Notes: generated from the letters alone by a model not told the origin. Positions 35,266-43,698 are shown, counted from the stretch's first letter. The stretch: 64,000 nucleotides of DNA from Vallitalea pronyensis (GCF_018141445.1 NZ_CP058649.1:1445001-1509000); one strand, 5' to 3'. Program-made: numbers and translations.

Positions 35266-35342
35266 CAGCCCTATAACATACTGCCTATTCTCACCTAATC
35301 GATCACATACATATGATGATCGATTAAGGCGGTTTAGGGCCT
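35266..35342. terminator. Nested hairpin at the end of the biosynthetic cluster
   Basis: AATCGATCA and TGATCGATT form an inner stem (about 35297-35326), and GCCCTA (35268-35273) pairs with TAGGGC (35335-35340) outside it. It separates two convergent genes, so it may end transcription from both sides. The T-run is poor. Confidence 0.55.
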
Positions 35343-35362
35343 GTAACCCTTTTCTTTCATTC

Positions 35363-36418
35363 CTATTTAGGATTTCCTCTTTTTTCTAAGCCCTCTATTA
35401 CGGAAATAAATTTAGGTAAGATTGTTTTTTCTTTCATACACATATCTTGTAATAAAGGTATAATTCTTTCTATAATGTCACCACGTCTTGTTAAGTTATA
35501 TTTTAAGAATAAGTTGCGAATGGATTGGCTCGTTTGCTGAATCGTTAAATAAGTGTTATGGATTTCTTCTAAATCCGTAATTGTTTCATTATATTCAGCT
35601 AGGATGTATGCAATTCTTAGAACCATACATTTTTTATGTTCCCATAAGAGATGAAAAGGTCGAATATCACTTACTGCTGCAAGGTTATATAACCGTTTAA
35701 GATATAGAATTAACTGGTTATAAATATCCATACCATATACATAGTTATGGGTAGGATTTCTGATAATCGTATACTGCTGGCTAGAGTTTTCGCCATTCAG
35801 ATAGTCACGTAGTCCATTTTTAATACACGTTAAATCCAATGCATATATAAAATCATCCTTCAAATGTAAAAACTTTAGGTCATGGTTATTTGAAGCCAGT
35901 TGACTGGAAGCTTGGTCAAATAAATCATAACTTATTGTACTACTTCTAAAAATTCCTTTATGATCAAAACCTAATATATCAAATGCCTTTTTATGATGAT
36001 CGAAACCAAAAATCATATTTTCATGAAAATAATGTTCTTTTTGGAATGAAATCCGATTAGGTACATAGAATTCATCCAGATGACACACCATATAGTTTTC
36101 TCGCTTTAATGCATGAATAATGGCTTGTTTTATATCAATATTGCAGTCAATCAATAAGTAATTATCCATTGTATGCGTATTGAGCCATGGTATACCAGGA
36201 TATACCGAATTAACCCATTGAATGTCTTCAATGGGCATACACAATGAAAAAAAATCAAAAAAGTTGTTTTGAAGCCCTTTATGACAGACTAATTGCATAT
36301 AGTTGTTATAAAACCAAGGCAGACATTTATCATAATTAAAAATAATGGATAATGGGAAGGCATGGACAACATAGCCGATAATTGGAGGTTTAGTAATGGG
36401 TAGTTTTTTACAATTCAT
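35363..36418 (-). CDS. Unknown protein, paralogue 1 of a cluster-edge pair
   Basis: A 351-residue soluble protein without signal peptide or membrane segment. It is clearly paralogous to the product of 38376-39416. Shared pattern in order: LPI--PPII-Y, HAFPLS, PW--NY-QL-C-K-L, DFF, then DE-YV, K-H--H and a GF block, and LWEHKKCM near residue 265. The ordering of DE-YV, H--H and G resembles the N-terminal domain of BtrH-like acyltransferases (papain-like fold), but I see no certain catalytic Cys, so this is only a lead. It ends 99 nt from the aaRS-like gene, convergently, so it may belong to the cluster. Confidence 0.7.
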   Translation of the reverse strand: MNCKKLPITKPPIIGYVVHAFPLSIIFNYDKCLPWFYNNYMQLVCHKGLQNNFFDFFSLCMPIEDIQWVNSVYPGIPWLNTHTMDNYLLIDCNIDIKQAIIHALKRENYMVCHLDEFYVPNRISFQKEHYFHENMIFGFDHHKKAFDILGFDHKGIFRSSTISYDLFDQASSQLASNNHDLKFLHLKDDFIYALDLTCIKNGLRDYLNGENSSQQYTIIRNPTHNYVYGMDIYNQLILYLKRLYNLAAVSDIRPFHLLWEHKKCMVLRIAYILAEYNETITDLEEIHNTYLTIQQTSQSIRNLFLKYNLTRRGDIIERIIPLLQDMCMKEKTILPKFISVIEGLEKRGNPK

Positions 36419-36721
36419 ATATAATCTCCTTGATTCATTGAGTTAGAAATATTGCATGAATAAATGAATGACTTCTATTCAAATAAATACAAATATCTAC
36501 AAATGTTGCAAATAAATAGCAATATTATTATAATTATAGCAATAATATGTATTGGTGTCAACGATGCTTGGATAGGCTAAAGGAGGAACAAGGCACTTAG
36601 ATCATCTACTCTTGTGAGAACAATAGAGGCTAAGCCTCGTTCCAAAAAGCGAATTTTTCCTATTATAAGAAAGCCTTTTTTATTACACATGAAAACACTG
36701 CTTGTATGAAAGAACATATGA

Positions 36722-36746
36722 AAAGAGAACAAAGAATGTTCTCTTT
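36722..36746 (-). terminator. Terminator of the beta-helix gene
   Basis: AAAGAGAAC and GTTCTCTTT pair with a 7-nt loop. Read on the reverse strand, a T-rich stretch follows the stem, 43 nt after the stop codon of the beta-helix gene. The rest of the 370-nt spacer (36419-36788) is AT-rich and holds the promoter region for the gene ending at 36418, plus a short GAGGCTAAGCCTC palindrome near 36628. Confidence 0.72.
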
Positions 36747-36788
36747 CCGTGTCAGATGGTACTAAGATTTTGCAATAAGGTTCAATAT

Positions 36789-38003
36789 TTAGTTTAATCT
36801 TACAGGGTAAAAGCTACCCCCTTGGGGTGATAAATTTTCTGCGATTGGTTTGAAATTGGTTAATGGATTAGCTGGTTTGACATAATGGGGTCCTTTGTAC
36901 ACAACGCTATTATCGGACCAAGGTGTAGCCCCACCATGATTTAGCTCTTTAACGGTATTTTTATAGACAAAACTTTTGTTGGTTGATAATTGGTGATTTA
37001 TTGACCATGGGCCCATAATGGCATAGTAGTTAGGGACGCCATTGCCAGCAGGCATATCTGCTGGTAATGTAATGGTATTTTTCTCCACCAAGTTATTCCC
37101 TTTATCATGGGTATGGAAACTGATTTCTTGTTTGAAATCATTTTTATAGAACACATTATATTCTGCACCTTGACCTTGTATGGATATATGGCGGATTTGG
37201 GTTGCATTACAACCTGTAATGAGATTATAAGCACCCATTACCATGAAGTATCCATGACAGCCCCCATGCTTATTAAAAGCCCCTTTAATGTTCACGTCTC
37301 GGATGGTGTTATGGTTGGCATTAATCCATAGTGGATGGTCAGCACTGTTCAATATTTTAACATTATCTAACCAACAGTTATAGCATTTCACCATGGATAC
37401 AGATCGGGTAGAATTACCATCTAACTCATTGTTTTCAGTCTTTGAACCAATATTCCATTTATGTTTTGGATAAAATTGTTTCTTGCCGTTGTTCATAATG
37501 AACCAACCGCCTTTAATGGTAATATCATAAATACCACTGTTATGAACACCTTCTAGGAATTCAAAAGCACCACCTCTTGTCATGCTTTTATTAATGGTAC
37601 AGATGACACCATCTCTACTTTCGCCAACAATGCTAACACCTGTTTTCATTTTTATGGCAGCATCAATGTTGTAGTTACCATTCTTAAGTAATACATGTCC
37701 ACCTTTTCCTTTAGCTTCTGTTATGGCATTGTTAATCGCACGGCTGTTACCACCAGTAAGTGTCACTTTTACGTTATTGCGTATACTGCTTTCAAAAGGA
37801 ATACCCGGGTCTACGCCGGCGCTTTTCCACTTATTCATTAAGGTATTATAGCGACTATCATTTGGACCAAAAGTTACATGAGGGTCTCCCACTTTTTTTG
37901 ACGCAGCTAAGATGTTAAGGTGCGTGGTTGTCATCATTAAAGTAAAACATATGATTATTGCAGTTAATTTCATTCTGTTTTTACTACCAAAATAACGTTT
38001 CAT
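36789..38003 (-). CDS. Secreted right-handed beta-helix protein (lyase-like)
   Basis: A 404-residue protein with a Sec signal peptide: basic MKRYFGSKNRMK, hydrophobic LTAIIICFTLMMTTTHL, then an AASKK cleavage region. The mature part has many N/G-rich turns of a parallel beta-helix, for example NSGIYDITIKGGWFI, CYNCWLDNVKIL, NTIRDVNIKGAF and NLVEKNTITL. The pattern ING--RAINNAI with GGHVLLKNGNYNI at the front is that of pectate-lyase-3-like or polysaccharide-lyase domains. A secreted polysaccharide-degrading or binding role is probable; the substrate is unknown. It is flanked by the two paralogues at 35363 and 38376, all on the reverse strand. Confidence 0.75.
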   Translation of the reverse strand: MKRYFGSKNRMKLTAIIICFTLMMTTTHLNILAASKKVGDPHVTFGPNDSRYNTLMNKWKSAGVDPGIPFESSIRNNVKVTLTGGNSRAINNAITEAKGKGGHVLLKNGNYNIDAAIKMKTGVSIVGESRDGVICTINKSMTRGGAFEFLEGVHNSGIYDITIKGGWFIMNNGKKQFYPKHKWNIGSKTENNELDGNSTRSVSMVKCYNCWLDNVKILNSADHPLWINANHNTIRDVNIKGAFNKHGGCHGYFMVMGAYNLITGCNATQIRHISIQGQGAEYNVFYKNDFKQEISFHTHDKGNNLVEKNTITLPADMPAGNGVPNYYAIMGPWSINHQLSTNKSFVYKNTVKELNHGGATPWSDNSVVYKGPHYVKPANPLTNFKPIAENLSPQGGSFYPVRLN

Positions 38004-38322
38004 GTTCCATCCCTTTCTTAACCTTTATTTTCATTCTTCAATTTGTCATATTACGCTTTAGAGTTTAATTAAAACGAACCCCCTTTCTTTAAAAGCATAC
38101 CGACTTGTTAATATCCGCTATAGCGTAGTGGTTTGCTTGTACATCCATTATATACCTATTGGTTATATATTTTAAATATTCAATAATTATTAGATGTACA
38201 AATGTTATAGTTGGATTTAACTTGCTTTATACAAATTTTATTTTTATCTACATTTTATGTTAGAAATACTTTTGTAATAGCCATAATAGGGTATCTTATT
38301 AAATGATAGATGTATCATGAAA
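38004..38322. other. AT-rich spacer upstream of the beta-helix gene
   Basis: About 320 nt that should carry the promoter and ribosome site (AAAGGGATGG just before the start at 38003) of the reverse-strand beta-helix gene. I see no ORF or known RNA element in it. Confidence 0.4.
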
Positions 38323-38359
38323 AATGGACTTATGTCAGTTTTGTTGACACAAGTCCATT
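38323..38359 (-). terminator. Terminator of the 38376-39416 gene
   Basis: A 15-bp stem with one mismatch (38323-38337 against 38345-38359). On the reverse strand it is followed by a T-rich stretch. It lies 16 nt after the stop codon. Confidence 0.85.
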
Positions 38360-38375
38360 GCGTAGAGTAGTACTA

Positions 38376-39416
38376 TTATTTAATACTGTTTAATAAATGG
38401 TTTAATACTTCATATTCTTTTTCTAAGGTATTTGACAAAGATAAGACGATATCTTTTATAATTTTTTTATGATGGGTGAAATGATATTTCAGAATTTTAT
38501 TACGATATTGTAAGCATTTCTTTTCAATCTCTTGATATGTACTCAGTATATCTTCAGCGTGAAGATAGCCATGTTTTTGCATGTATTCAATGCGTGATAA
38601 CATGCATTTTTTGTGTTCCCATAAGCAATGAAAAGCTCTTATGTCCACGTTCTTAAATGTTTTACAATCAATTAATGCCTGTAGATAGTGGATAAAATAG
38701 TGATAAACATCTAAGCCAAAGCCTCTCTCTATAGGATTGTAATACATTCTGTAACGATTACTAGTGTTTTTTGAATGCAAGTAATCCTCTAGTAAGTCAA
38801 TAACGTTATGTATGTCAAAAGTATATTTTCTCAGAGGATCTGGTTGATATTTAAAAATAGTAAGGTCACTCATTTTACCTAATTTATTAGCGTTATTCTC
38901 AAATGATTGTTTGAAACATATAAAGTTTAATGAATGGTCTATTTTATACTGGGCATTTTTATTAAACCCAGATGTATAGAAACAAGCATTTTCGTCACTG
39001 TACCCATGTATAAGAATATCATGAAGTAAATGCTTTTTTTTATAATGATAACTATAATTTACATAGTATTCATCAACCACTGTCATCACATAGTAGTTCT
39101 GATTTAAACAGTTGATAATAAATGTATTAACATCTAAATTAAATGTATCTAGAATATCTTTATCTAAGCATTTAACGTGAAAAAAAGGTATATTAACGAT
39201 ATAATCACCCGTGCCCATAATTTGTTCAGGGAGATAGAAATCAAGGAAAAAGTCATCGATATTTCTATGTAAATTTTTATTGCAGTAAAGCTGAACATAA
39301 TTACTATGAATCCAGGGATGAGCGTCCTCGTAACATAGCAAAACGGATAATGGAAAAGCATGAAATTGATAAGTGATAATGGGAGGTACTTTTATAGGTA
39401 ATATTTTATAGGACAT
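38376..39416 (-). CDS. Unknown protein, paralogue 2 of a cluster-edge pair
   Basis: A 346-residue soluble protein, collinear with the 351-residue product of 35363-36418. Shared landmarks are LPIKVPPIITYQFHAFPLS, PWIHSNYVQLYCNKNL, VDEYYVNYSYHYKKKHLLHD and CLWEHKKCMLSRI. The second half is helical and ends with a run of short charged helices. It has no signal peptide or membrane segment, and I do not recognise the family with confidence. The pair may be acyl or aminoacyl transferases of the papain-like BtrH-N kind acting on carrier-bound product, but no active-site residue can be named. It has its own terminator. Confidence 0.7.
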   Translation of the reverse strand: MSYKILPIKVPPIITYQFHAFPLSVLLCYEDAHPWIHSNYVQLYCNKNLHRNIDDFFLDFYLPEQIMGTGDYIVNIPFFHVKCLDKDILDTFNLDVNTFIINCLNQNYYVMTVVDEYYVNYSYHYKKKHLLHDILIHGYSDENACFYTSGFNKNAQYKIDHSLNFICFKQSFENNANKLGKMSDLTIFKYQPDPLRKYTFDIHNVIDLLEDYLHSKNTSNRYRMYYNPIERGFGLDVYHYFIHYLQALIDCKTFKNVDIRAFHCLWEHKKCMLSRIEYMQKHGYLHAEDILSTYQEIEKKCLQYRNKILKYHFTHHKKIIKDIVLSLSNTLEKEYEVLNHLLNSIK

Positions 39417-39671
39417 AAAACGGAACGCCTCCTTTTTATCGTGTTACTCACTATATGTATCATAATATAAGTATATAGCAATAAAAAACTAAAATCAATG
39501 AACCTTTTGTATGTTTTCATCATTGAGTATTAAGATGCTTTTGAAATCAAAATACAGTCCATCAGACGGATGTATGAGTTATTTATATAACTAGAGGATT
39601 TTTTAGAGGTAGATTATTAGTCAATAATCCACAACAACATAACAATTTTATATTTCTATACACATAAACAC

Positions 39672-39718
39672 AACCTCTCTAATAATATTATTACTATAAT
39701 AATAAATATAGAGAGGTT
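39672..39718 (+). promoter_or_regulatory. Long hairpin/palindrome overlapping the ATPase ribosome site
   Basis: AACCTCTCTA (39672-39681) is exactly complementary to TAGAGAGGTT (39709-39718). The inner AT-rich parts also pair, so nearly all of the 47 nt folds. The right arm includes the GAGAGG ribosome site of the gene at 39725. A TATAAT at 39695-39700 lies in the centre, so this may instead be a DNA operator. The rest of the 308-nt divergent spacer 39417-39724 is AT-rich and without genes. Confidence 0.55.
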
Positions 39719-39724
39719 AATTTT

Positions 39725-40852
39725 ATGGAAAAGTCATGTAAAGTTAGGCATTATTTTCCAGGGGGAAATACAACTAGGGGATTTTTTTCATACTATGATT
39801 ATATTTTACCGCAAGAAGAAGCGACTCGTATTATCTGTTTAAAAGGTGGCCCAGGTGTAGGAAAATCAACCTATATGAAACGTCTTGGTACTGCCATGGA
39901 GGAAAAAGGTTTTGAAGTGGAATATATGCATTGCTCATCAGACCCTCATTCATTAGATGGTGTGGTTTTCCCACAGATTAAGGTGGCTCTTATTGATGGA
40001 ACAGCACCTCATGTGGTTGACCCTAAGAATCCAGGAGCAGTGGATGAAATCATCCACCTGGGAGACTACTGGAACGAAGAAGGCATCCGAAAAAACCGTA
40101 AGCAAATACTACTGGTCAACAAAGTTGTAGGAAAGCTCTTCGCCAGAGCCTATCGCTACCTGAAAGCGGCTAAACCAGTCTATGATGATATGGCTACCAT
40201 TCATGATGAAGCCCTTGATCACTCAGGCGTTTATATTGAAGCAGAAAAAGTGATCAACAAACATCTTAAAAAACATAAGGCAAGTAACAAGCCAGGTTAC
40301 GTGAGAAAACTTTTTGCCAGCGCCATTACACCAAAAGGTCTGGTCAACTATTTAGAGACAGTTATTGGCGGTAATGAAACCATCTATAGGGTGATAGGAG
40401 AGCCTGGTACACAGACGTCTAAGTTATTAGAACTGGTTAAGGAAAGTGCTATAAGTAAAGGCTTTGATGTTGAAGCGTTTTATTGTCCAATAGACCCAGC
40501 TAATAAACTTGAACACCTTGTCATTAAGAAGTTAGGTGTTGCTTTTATAACCACTAATGATTTTCACAATATAGATGTGGTGGATGCAGAATGCATTGAC
40601 ATGAATAAATATTTGAACTATGCCATTATTGACCAATATTTTGATGTGTTACAATATGACTTCAAGGTCTATAGTGAATTATTAGATAGTGCTATTCGTA
40701 CAATTCATGATGCGAAGAAATCTCATGATTATATGGAGACATTATATATACCTCATATGGATTTTGATAAGGTTAAAGAAGCTGGGGTGGTTATGCTTGA
40801 ACGTATTATGGCATATGCAGAGGAATTTGATTTTGATGATATGATATTGTAA
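39725..40852 (+). CDS. Two-half P-loop ATPase, uncharacterised clostridial family
   Basis: A 375-residue cytoplasmic protein that I recognise as the PRK06851-like 'ATPase' of Clostridia and Bacilli. The first half starts with HYFPGGNTTRGFFSYYDYI and has an intact Walker A, GGPGVGKSTYMKR, followed by EVEYMHCSSDPHSLDGVV. The second half repeats the layout: IGEPGTQTSKLLELVKES is a degenerate P-loop, followed by VEAFYCPIDPANKLEHLVI. The repeat indicates an internal duplication in which only the first site should bind nucleotide normally. Function is unknown. It is a single gene with an unusual palindrome over its ribosome site. Confidence 0.82.
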   Translation: MEKSCKVRHYFPGGNTTRGFFSYYDYILPQEEATRIICLKGGPGVGKSTYMKRLGTAMEEKGFEVEYMHCSSDPHSLDGVVFPQIKVALIDGTAPHVVDPKNPGAVDEIIHLGDYWNEEGIRKNRKQILLVNKVVGKLFARAYRYLKAAKPVYDDMATIHDEALDHSGVYIEAEKVINKHLKKHKASNKPGYVRKLFASAITPKGLVNYLETVIGGNETIYRVIGEPGTQTSKLLELVKESAISKGFDVEAFYCPIDPANKLEHLVIKKLGVAFITTNDFHNIDVVDAECIDMNKYLNYAIIDQYFDVLQYDFKVYSELLDSAIRTIHDAKKSHDYMETLYIPHMDFDKVKEAGVVMLERIMAYAEEFDFDDMIL

Positions 40853-40866
40853 GAGGAAGACGTTCG

Positions 40867-41071
40867 TAGATAGGCGATAGATGTCTCTAAAGTGGTTCAA
40901 GTTAAAAGAGTCTAAGAAAAGCTAAAGTTCGTTTCAGAAGTATTTCCTAAAGCTTATAACTCCCTACGGTCAGACAAATAAGCTTTTTAACGGAAATACT
41001 TCTTACACTTACTAAGCTTTACTAAGACTCTTTTAAAAATCACAACTTTAGAGACACCTATCGCCTATCTA
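40867..41071. repeat. 205-bp long imperfect hairpin element (family C)
   Basis: Outer arms of 14 bp (40867-40880 with 41058-41071) and then 12 bp (40882-40893 with 41045-41056) are perfect. Inward, AAAAGAGTCT pairs with AGACTCTTTT, AGAAGTATTTCC with GGAAATACTTCT, and AGCTTA with TAAGCT. Nearly the whole 205 nt folds back on itself. It lies between convergent genes and could serve both as a terminator, but it is far larger than needed. Confidence 0.78.
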
Positions 41072-41101
41072 CTAGGCTAGTGGCAAATAATGAAAGTAGT
41101 T

Positions 41102-42088
41102 TTACAGCGTAACCCATTGACTTGTTTCGGCAGACTGGAAGAGAGCATCAATGACCTTCATGTTACCAATACTATCGGTGGGACTAAGAGGGACAGGTAA
41201 ATCTTCTCTTATAGCTTTGGCAAAAGCTTCAAATTCTAACTGGTATTGGTCAATGGGATCAAAGGTGATAACCCGCTCACCGGCACTTGTTTTCACAAGA
41301 ATCTTACCTTGTATTTCAGGAATATCATTGAAAGGTATAGTAACAGTAATTGTACCAGCTGTACCATGAATCGTCACTTCCTGTTCAGGAAAGGTCTGCG
41401 TACCTACTGTAAAAAGACAACGTGGTCCACCAAAATCCATAATGCCCGACGTAAGATCATCTACATGGAACGTTGGATTAATATGAGCTTGTCCCATAAC
41501 ACGAATAGGCTCTTTGTCCATTATAAAGCGAGCAGTAGAGATGGCATAACAGCCAATATCGTATAGTGCACCACCACCATAAGCCTTTACATTTCGTATG
41601 TTGTCAGGGTTGGTATTGTGATAAGAAAAAATGGTGTGAATGGATGTAACTGGGCCAATCTCACCTTGCATAACCAGTTCTTTCGCACGTTGCCATTTGG
41701 GATGAAAACGATACATAAACGCTTCCATCAGTTTAATGCCGTGTTTATCTGCATAATGACTAGCCTCTATTGCCTCATCAGCATTAAGGGTTATCGGTTT
41801 TTCACAGATAACATGTTTGCCAGCATCAGCACATTTTTTAATGTACGCTAAATGCATGTGATTAGGTAGTGGTATGTAAACAGCATCTAGGTTTTTATCC
41901 GCTATCAAAGCTTCATATGAATCATAGTACTTAGGTATGTGCCACTTTGTGGATGCTTCTCTAGCACGTTCTTCATTTCGGGATGCAATGGCATAGACAT
42001 GAATCATCTTGGAATGCTTTAAGGGTGTAAAACAGCGTTTGAAAAAATGATTGGAAACGCCAAGAATGCCTATATTTAATGGTTGCAT
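41102..42088 (-). CDS. Gfo/Idh/MocA family NAD(P)-dependent oxidoreductase
   Basis: A 328-residue sugar-type dehydrogenase. The Rossmann domain opens with NIGILGVSNHFFKR and has LDAVYIPLPNHMH and the signature CEKPITLNADEA, with the catalytic-region Lys. The C-terminal domain has GGGALYDIGCYAI, with the Asp-x-x-Cys-Tyr region typical of glucose-fructose oxidoreductase-like members. The family oxidises or epimerises sugars, inositols and related alcohols; the substrate cannot be read from sequence. The start follows AAGGAG. It appears to be monocistronic. Confidence 0.88.
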   Translation of the reverse strand: MQPLNIGILGVSNHFFKRCFTPLKHSKMIHVYAIASRNEERAREASTKWHIPKYYDSYEALIADKNLDAVYIPLPNHMHLAYIKKCADAGKHVICEKPITLNADEAIEASHYADKHGIKLMEAFMYRFHPKWQRAKELVMQGEIGPVTSIHTIFSYHNTNPDNIRNVKAYGGGALYDIGCYAISTARFIMDKEPIRVMGQAHINPTFHVDDLTSGIMDFGGPRCLFTVGTQTFPEQEVTIHGTAGTITVTIPFNDIPEIQGKILVKTSAGERVITFDPIDQYQLEFEAFAKAIREDLPVPLSPTDSIGNMKVIDALFQSAETSQWVTL

Positions 42089-42291
42089 AAGATAAATTCT
42101 CCTTTCATAGTAGCGGTTATGATATCATTGTACGCTATATATGTCTAATCCACAATAACGGATGTAGCTTGTTATACCTCGGGCTTGTGAAATTTTATCA
42201 TGATACCGCAATAACGGTTAATATAAGCGTCATACCTTGTTATGCCATATACTGTCAGAACCATATAAAAAAATAATATTATACATAGAGT

Positions 42292-42318
42292 AAACGTGTG
42301 CTATTGAAGCACACGTTT
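42292..42318 (-). terminator. Hairpin at the 3' end of the Pro/Gln-rich gene
   Basis: A perfect 11-bp stem (42292-42302 with 42308-42318) begins right at the stop codon of the reverse-strand gene. The T-run is on the + strand side, so its use as a reverse-strand terminator is uncertain. Confidence 0.6.
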
Positions 42319-42319
42319 T

Positions 42320-43141
42320 TTAGAAGGTAGGTGGATAAATGCCAACCATATCCGAATTATGAATATGAATGTAGTCATTTGGCTTTGTATCAAGAAGAAC
42401 GAGATGCACCATCCCTTGATGATCGACACCTTTTACATGAACATTAATCCTACCATAACCAGCAATTGAAGTACCAATAACTTTCCCTATATTTTCTTGA
42501 ATCTTTTGAATGGTTAACCCACTATTTTGGGTATTTTTACTCTTTTTTGGTTGTTCTTGCTGTACGGGTTGCTGTGCTCCAAAAGCAGGTAATACATGCC
42601 ATGGATTAAAAGGCATTTGGTCAGGTGCTTGTTCGTGTTGCTGAGATGGTTGTGACGCTTCTGGTGGTTCCGGTTGATTAGGGTATTTAGGCTGTGGAGG
42701 AGCCCCATACTCTGGTGGAACCACAGGTCTTAATCCTGTAAAAACATGCCATGGGTCAAAGGGTTGTTGAGGCTGAGTATCATGTTGCTTTTGTGGCTGC
42801 TGAGGCTGTTGTTGCCTAGGTTGCTGGTTAGATGGTTGCATGGGTTGATATTGGGGTTGCTGCTGAGAAGGTTGCATGGGCTGATATTGCGGTGGTTGCT
42901 GAGGAGGTTGCATGGGTTGGTATTGAGGTGGATACTGAGGTTGTTGGCTAGGTGGGTACTGAGGTGTTTGTTTTGATTTTTGAGGTGGCGGCTTAAACGG
43001 ATTTTTGAAATTTTTTGATGATTGGTAATAAGCAGCTTGCATAGGTGGTGGAGTTTGAGGCATGCTCCAAGGATTAAAGTTAGCTTGCCCGTTACCATGA
43101 TTTCTTTGTTGTTTTTGATTAATTCTTAAATTAGGACTCAC
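42320..43141 (-). CDS. Proline/glutamine-rich repeat protein, possible spore-surface protein
   Basis: A 273-residue protein dominated by Pro, Gln and Tyr. Residues about 55-115 are repeats built on PQYQPMQP, and two copies of a longer unit, DPWHVFTGLRP and NPWHVLPAFGA, follow. The last 70 residues form a compact, unrelated domain, LTIQKIQENIGKVIGTSIA up to NSDMVGIYPPTF, with a beta-rich look. No signal peptide is present. Such composition is common in coat or exosporium proteins made in the mother cell, but this is inference. The GTG at 43141 is set by AGGAGGTG; the frame extends to 43150 only through that site. Confidence 0.72.
   Translation of the reverse strand: MSPNLRINQKQQRNHGNGQANFNPWSMPQTPPPMQAAYYQSSKNFKNPFKPPPQKSKQTPQYPPSQQPQYPPQYQPMQPPQQPPQYQPMQPSQQQPQYQPMQPSNQQPRQQQPQQPQKQHDTQPQQPFDPWHVFTGLRPVVPPEYGAPPQPKYPNQPEPPEASQPSQQHEQAPDQMPFNPWHVLPAFGAQQPVQQEQPKKSKNTQNSGLTIQKIQENIGKVIGTSIAGYGRINVHVKGVDHQGMVHLVLLDTKPNDYIHIHNSDMVGIYPPTF
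42834..42941. repeat. 36-bp tandem repeat, three units
   Basis: GGTTGCATGGG recurs at 42834, 42870 and 42906, an exact 36-bp period. In the reverse-strand gene this encodes a 12-residue unit around PQYQPMQP. Copy number is likely to vary among strains. Confidence 0.8.
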
Positions 43142-43318
43142 ATAAATCACCTCCTAATTCATCATATGGAAAAGCCTATAAAAGTGGGATAAGTTATTTC
43201 TAAAAAAATATGATTATTTTCACACTTTCTTATAGCAAGATGCAGGTAATAATATAAGGCGAATTGGATAAAATACTAAGGTAACTTTCTAAGAATTTGA
43301 TGAGATAGGAGTCATAAT

Positions 43319-43477
43319 ATGTTAGATAATAAAGATAAGCGTCAAAAAGATAATAAGTATAAGCAAGGGCATCATCAAGAACAACATCATGAGTGGGATA
43401 AAAAATCCCATCATCCTGATACGGATATGGATTATGATGAGTTTGCAAAAGAGTTAAGCCCTGATGATTTTGAATAA
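43319..43477 (+). CDS. Small hydrophilic protein (52 aa), unknown
   Basis: A 52-residue, highly charged, His- and Asp-rich protein without hydrophobic core, ending in EFAKELSPDDFE. The start follows ATAGGAG at good spacing and a clear terminator follows 10 nt after the stop, which supports a real gene. It may be disordered. Nothing indicates a function. It is convergent with the DUF1540 gene. Confidence 0.65.
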   Translation: MLDNKDKRQKDNKYKQGHHQEQHHEWDKKSHHPDTDMDYDEFAKELSPDDFE

Positions 43478-43486
43478 CTAGAAAAT

Positions 43487-43514
43487 GGGACTGTCTACCA
43501 TGGCAGTCCCTTCT
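43487..43514 (+). terminator. Terminator after the 52-aa gene
   Basis: GGGACTG pairs with CAGTCCC around a 10-nt loop that can pair further, followed by TTCTTGT. It may also serve the convergent DUF1540 gene. Confidence 0.72.
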
Positions 43515-43524
43515 TGTAGAATCA

Positions 43525-43698
43525 TTATTTTTTTTCAAAACTAGCGCAATCTGTACATTGAATGGTATCAGCATGACTAGAATTTGAAGATGTTACAACG
43601 TTAATGTGATTAAGTGAACAGTAATCGTTGTTTGTGTGATGACGACATTCATTGACTGTACATCCGATACTTGTGTTGGCATTATTGTTTAAATCCAT
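43525..43698 (-). CDS. DUF1540 family protein
   Basis: A 57-residue protein with the Cys pattern of DUF1540: IGCTVNECRHHTNNDYCSL, then HINV and a C-terminal IQCTDCASF. The five Cys in CxxxxC...C...CxxC spacing suggest metal binding. DUF1540 genes are frequent in Bacilli and Clostridia, often near sporulation genes; the function is not known. The start follows GAGAGGAG. It is too short for many gene callers. Confidence 0.85.
   Translation of the reverse strand: MDLNNNANTSIGCTVNECRHHTNNDYCSLNHINVVTSSNSSHADTIQCTDCASFEKK

Noticed and set aside
35363..36418. Firm assignment of this gene and its paralogue as BtrH-type acyltransferases
   Set aside because: Only the DE-YV/H--H/G order recalls the family. 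No catalytic Cys could be named, so it is kept as unknown.
42834..42941. CRISPR array
   Set aside because: The 36-bp period comes from a coding tandem repeat without unique spacers. No other regularly spaced repeats or cas genes were seen.
43230..43574. Reverse-strand ORF of 114 codons
   Set aside because: Opposite strand of the 52-aa gene and its terminator; Tyr/Leu-rich translation typical of antisense, no ribosome site.
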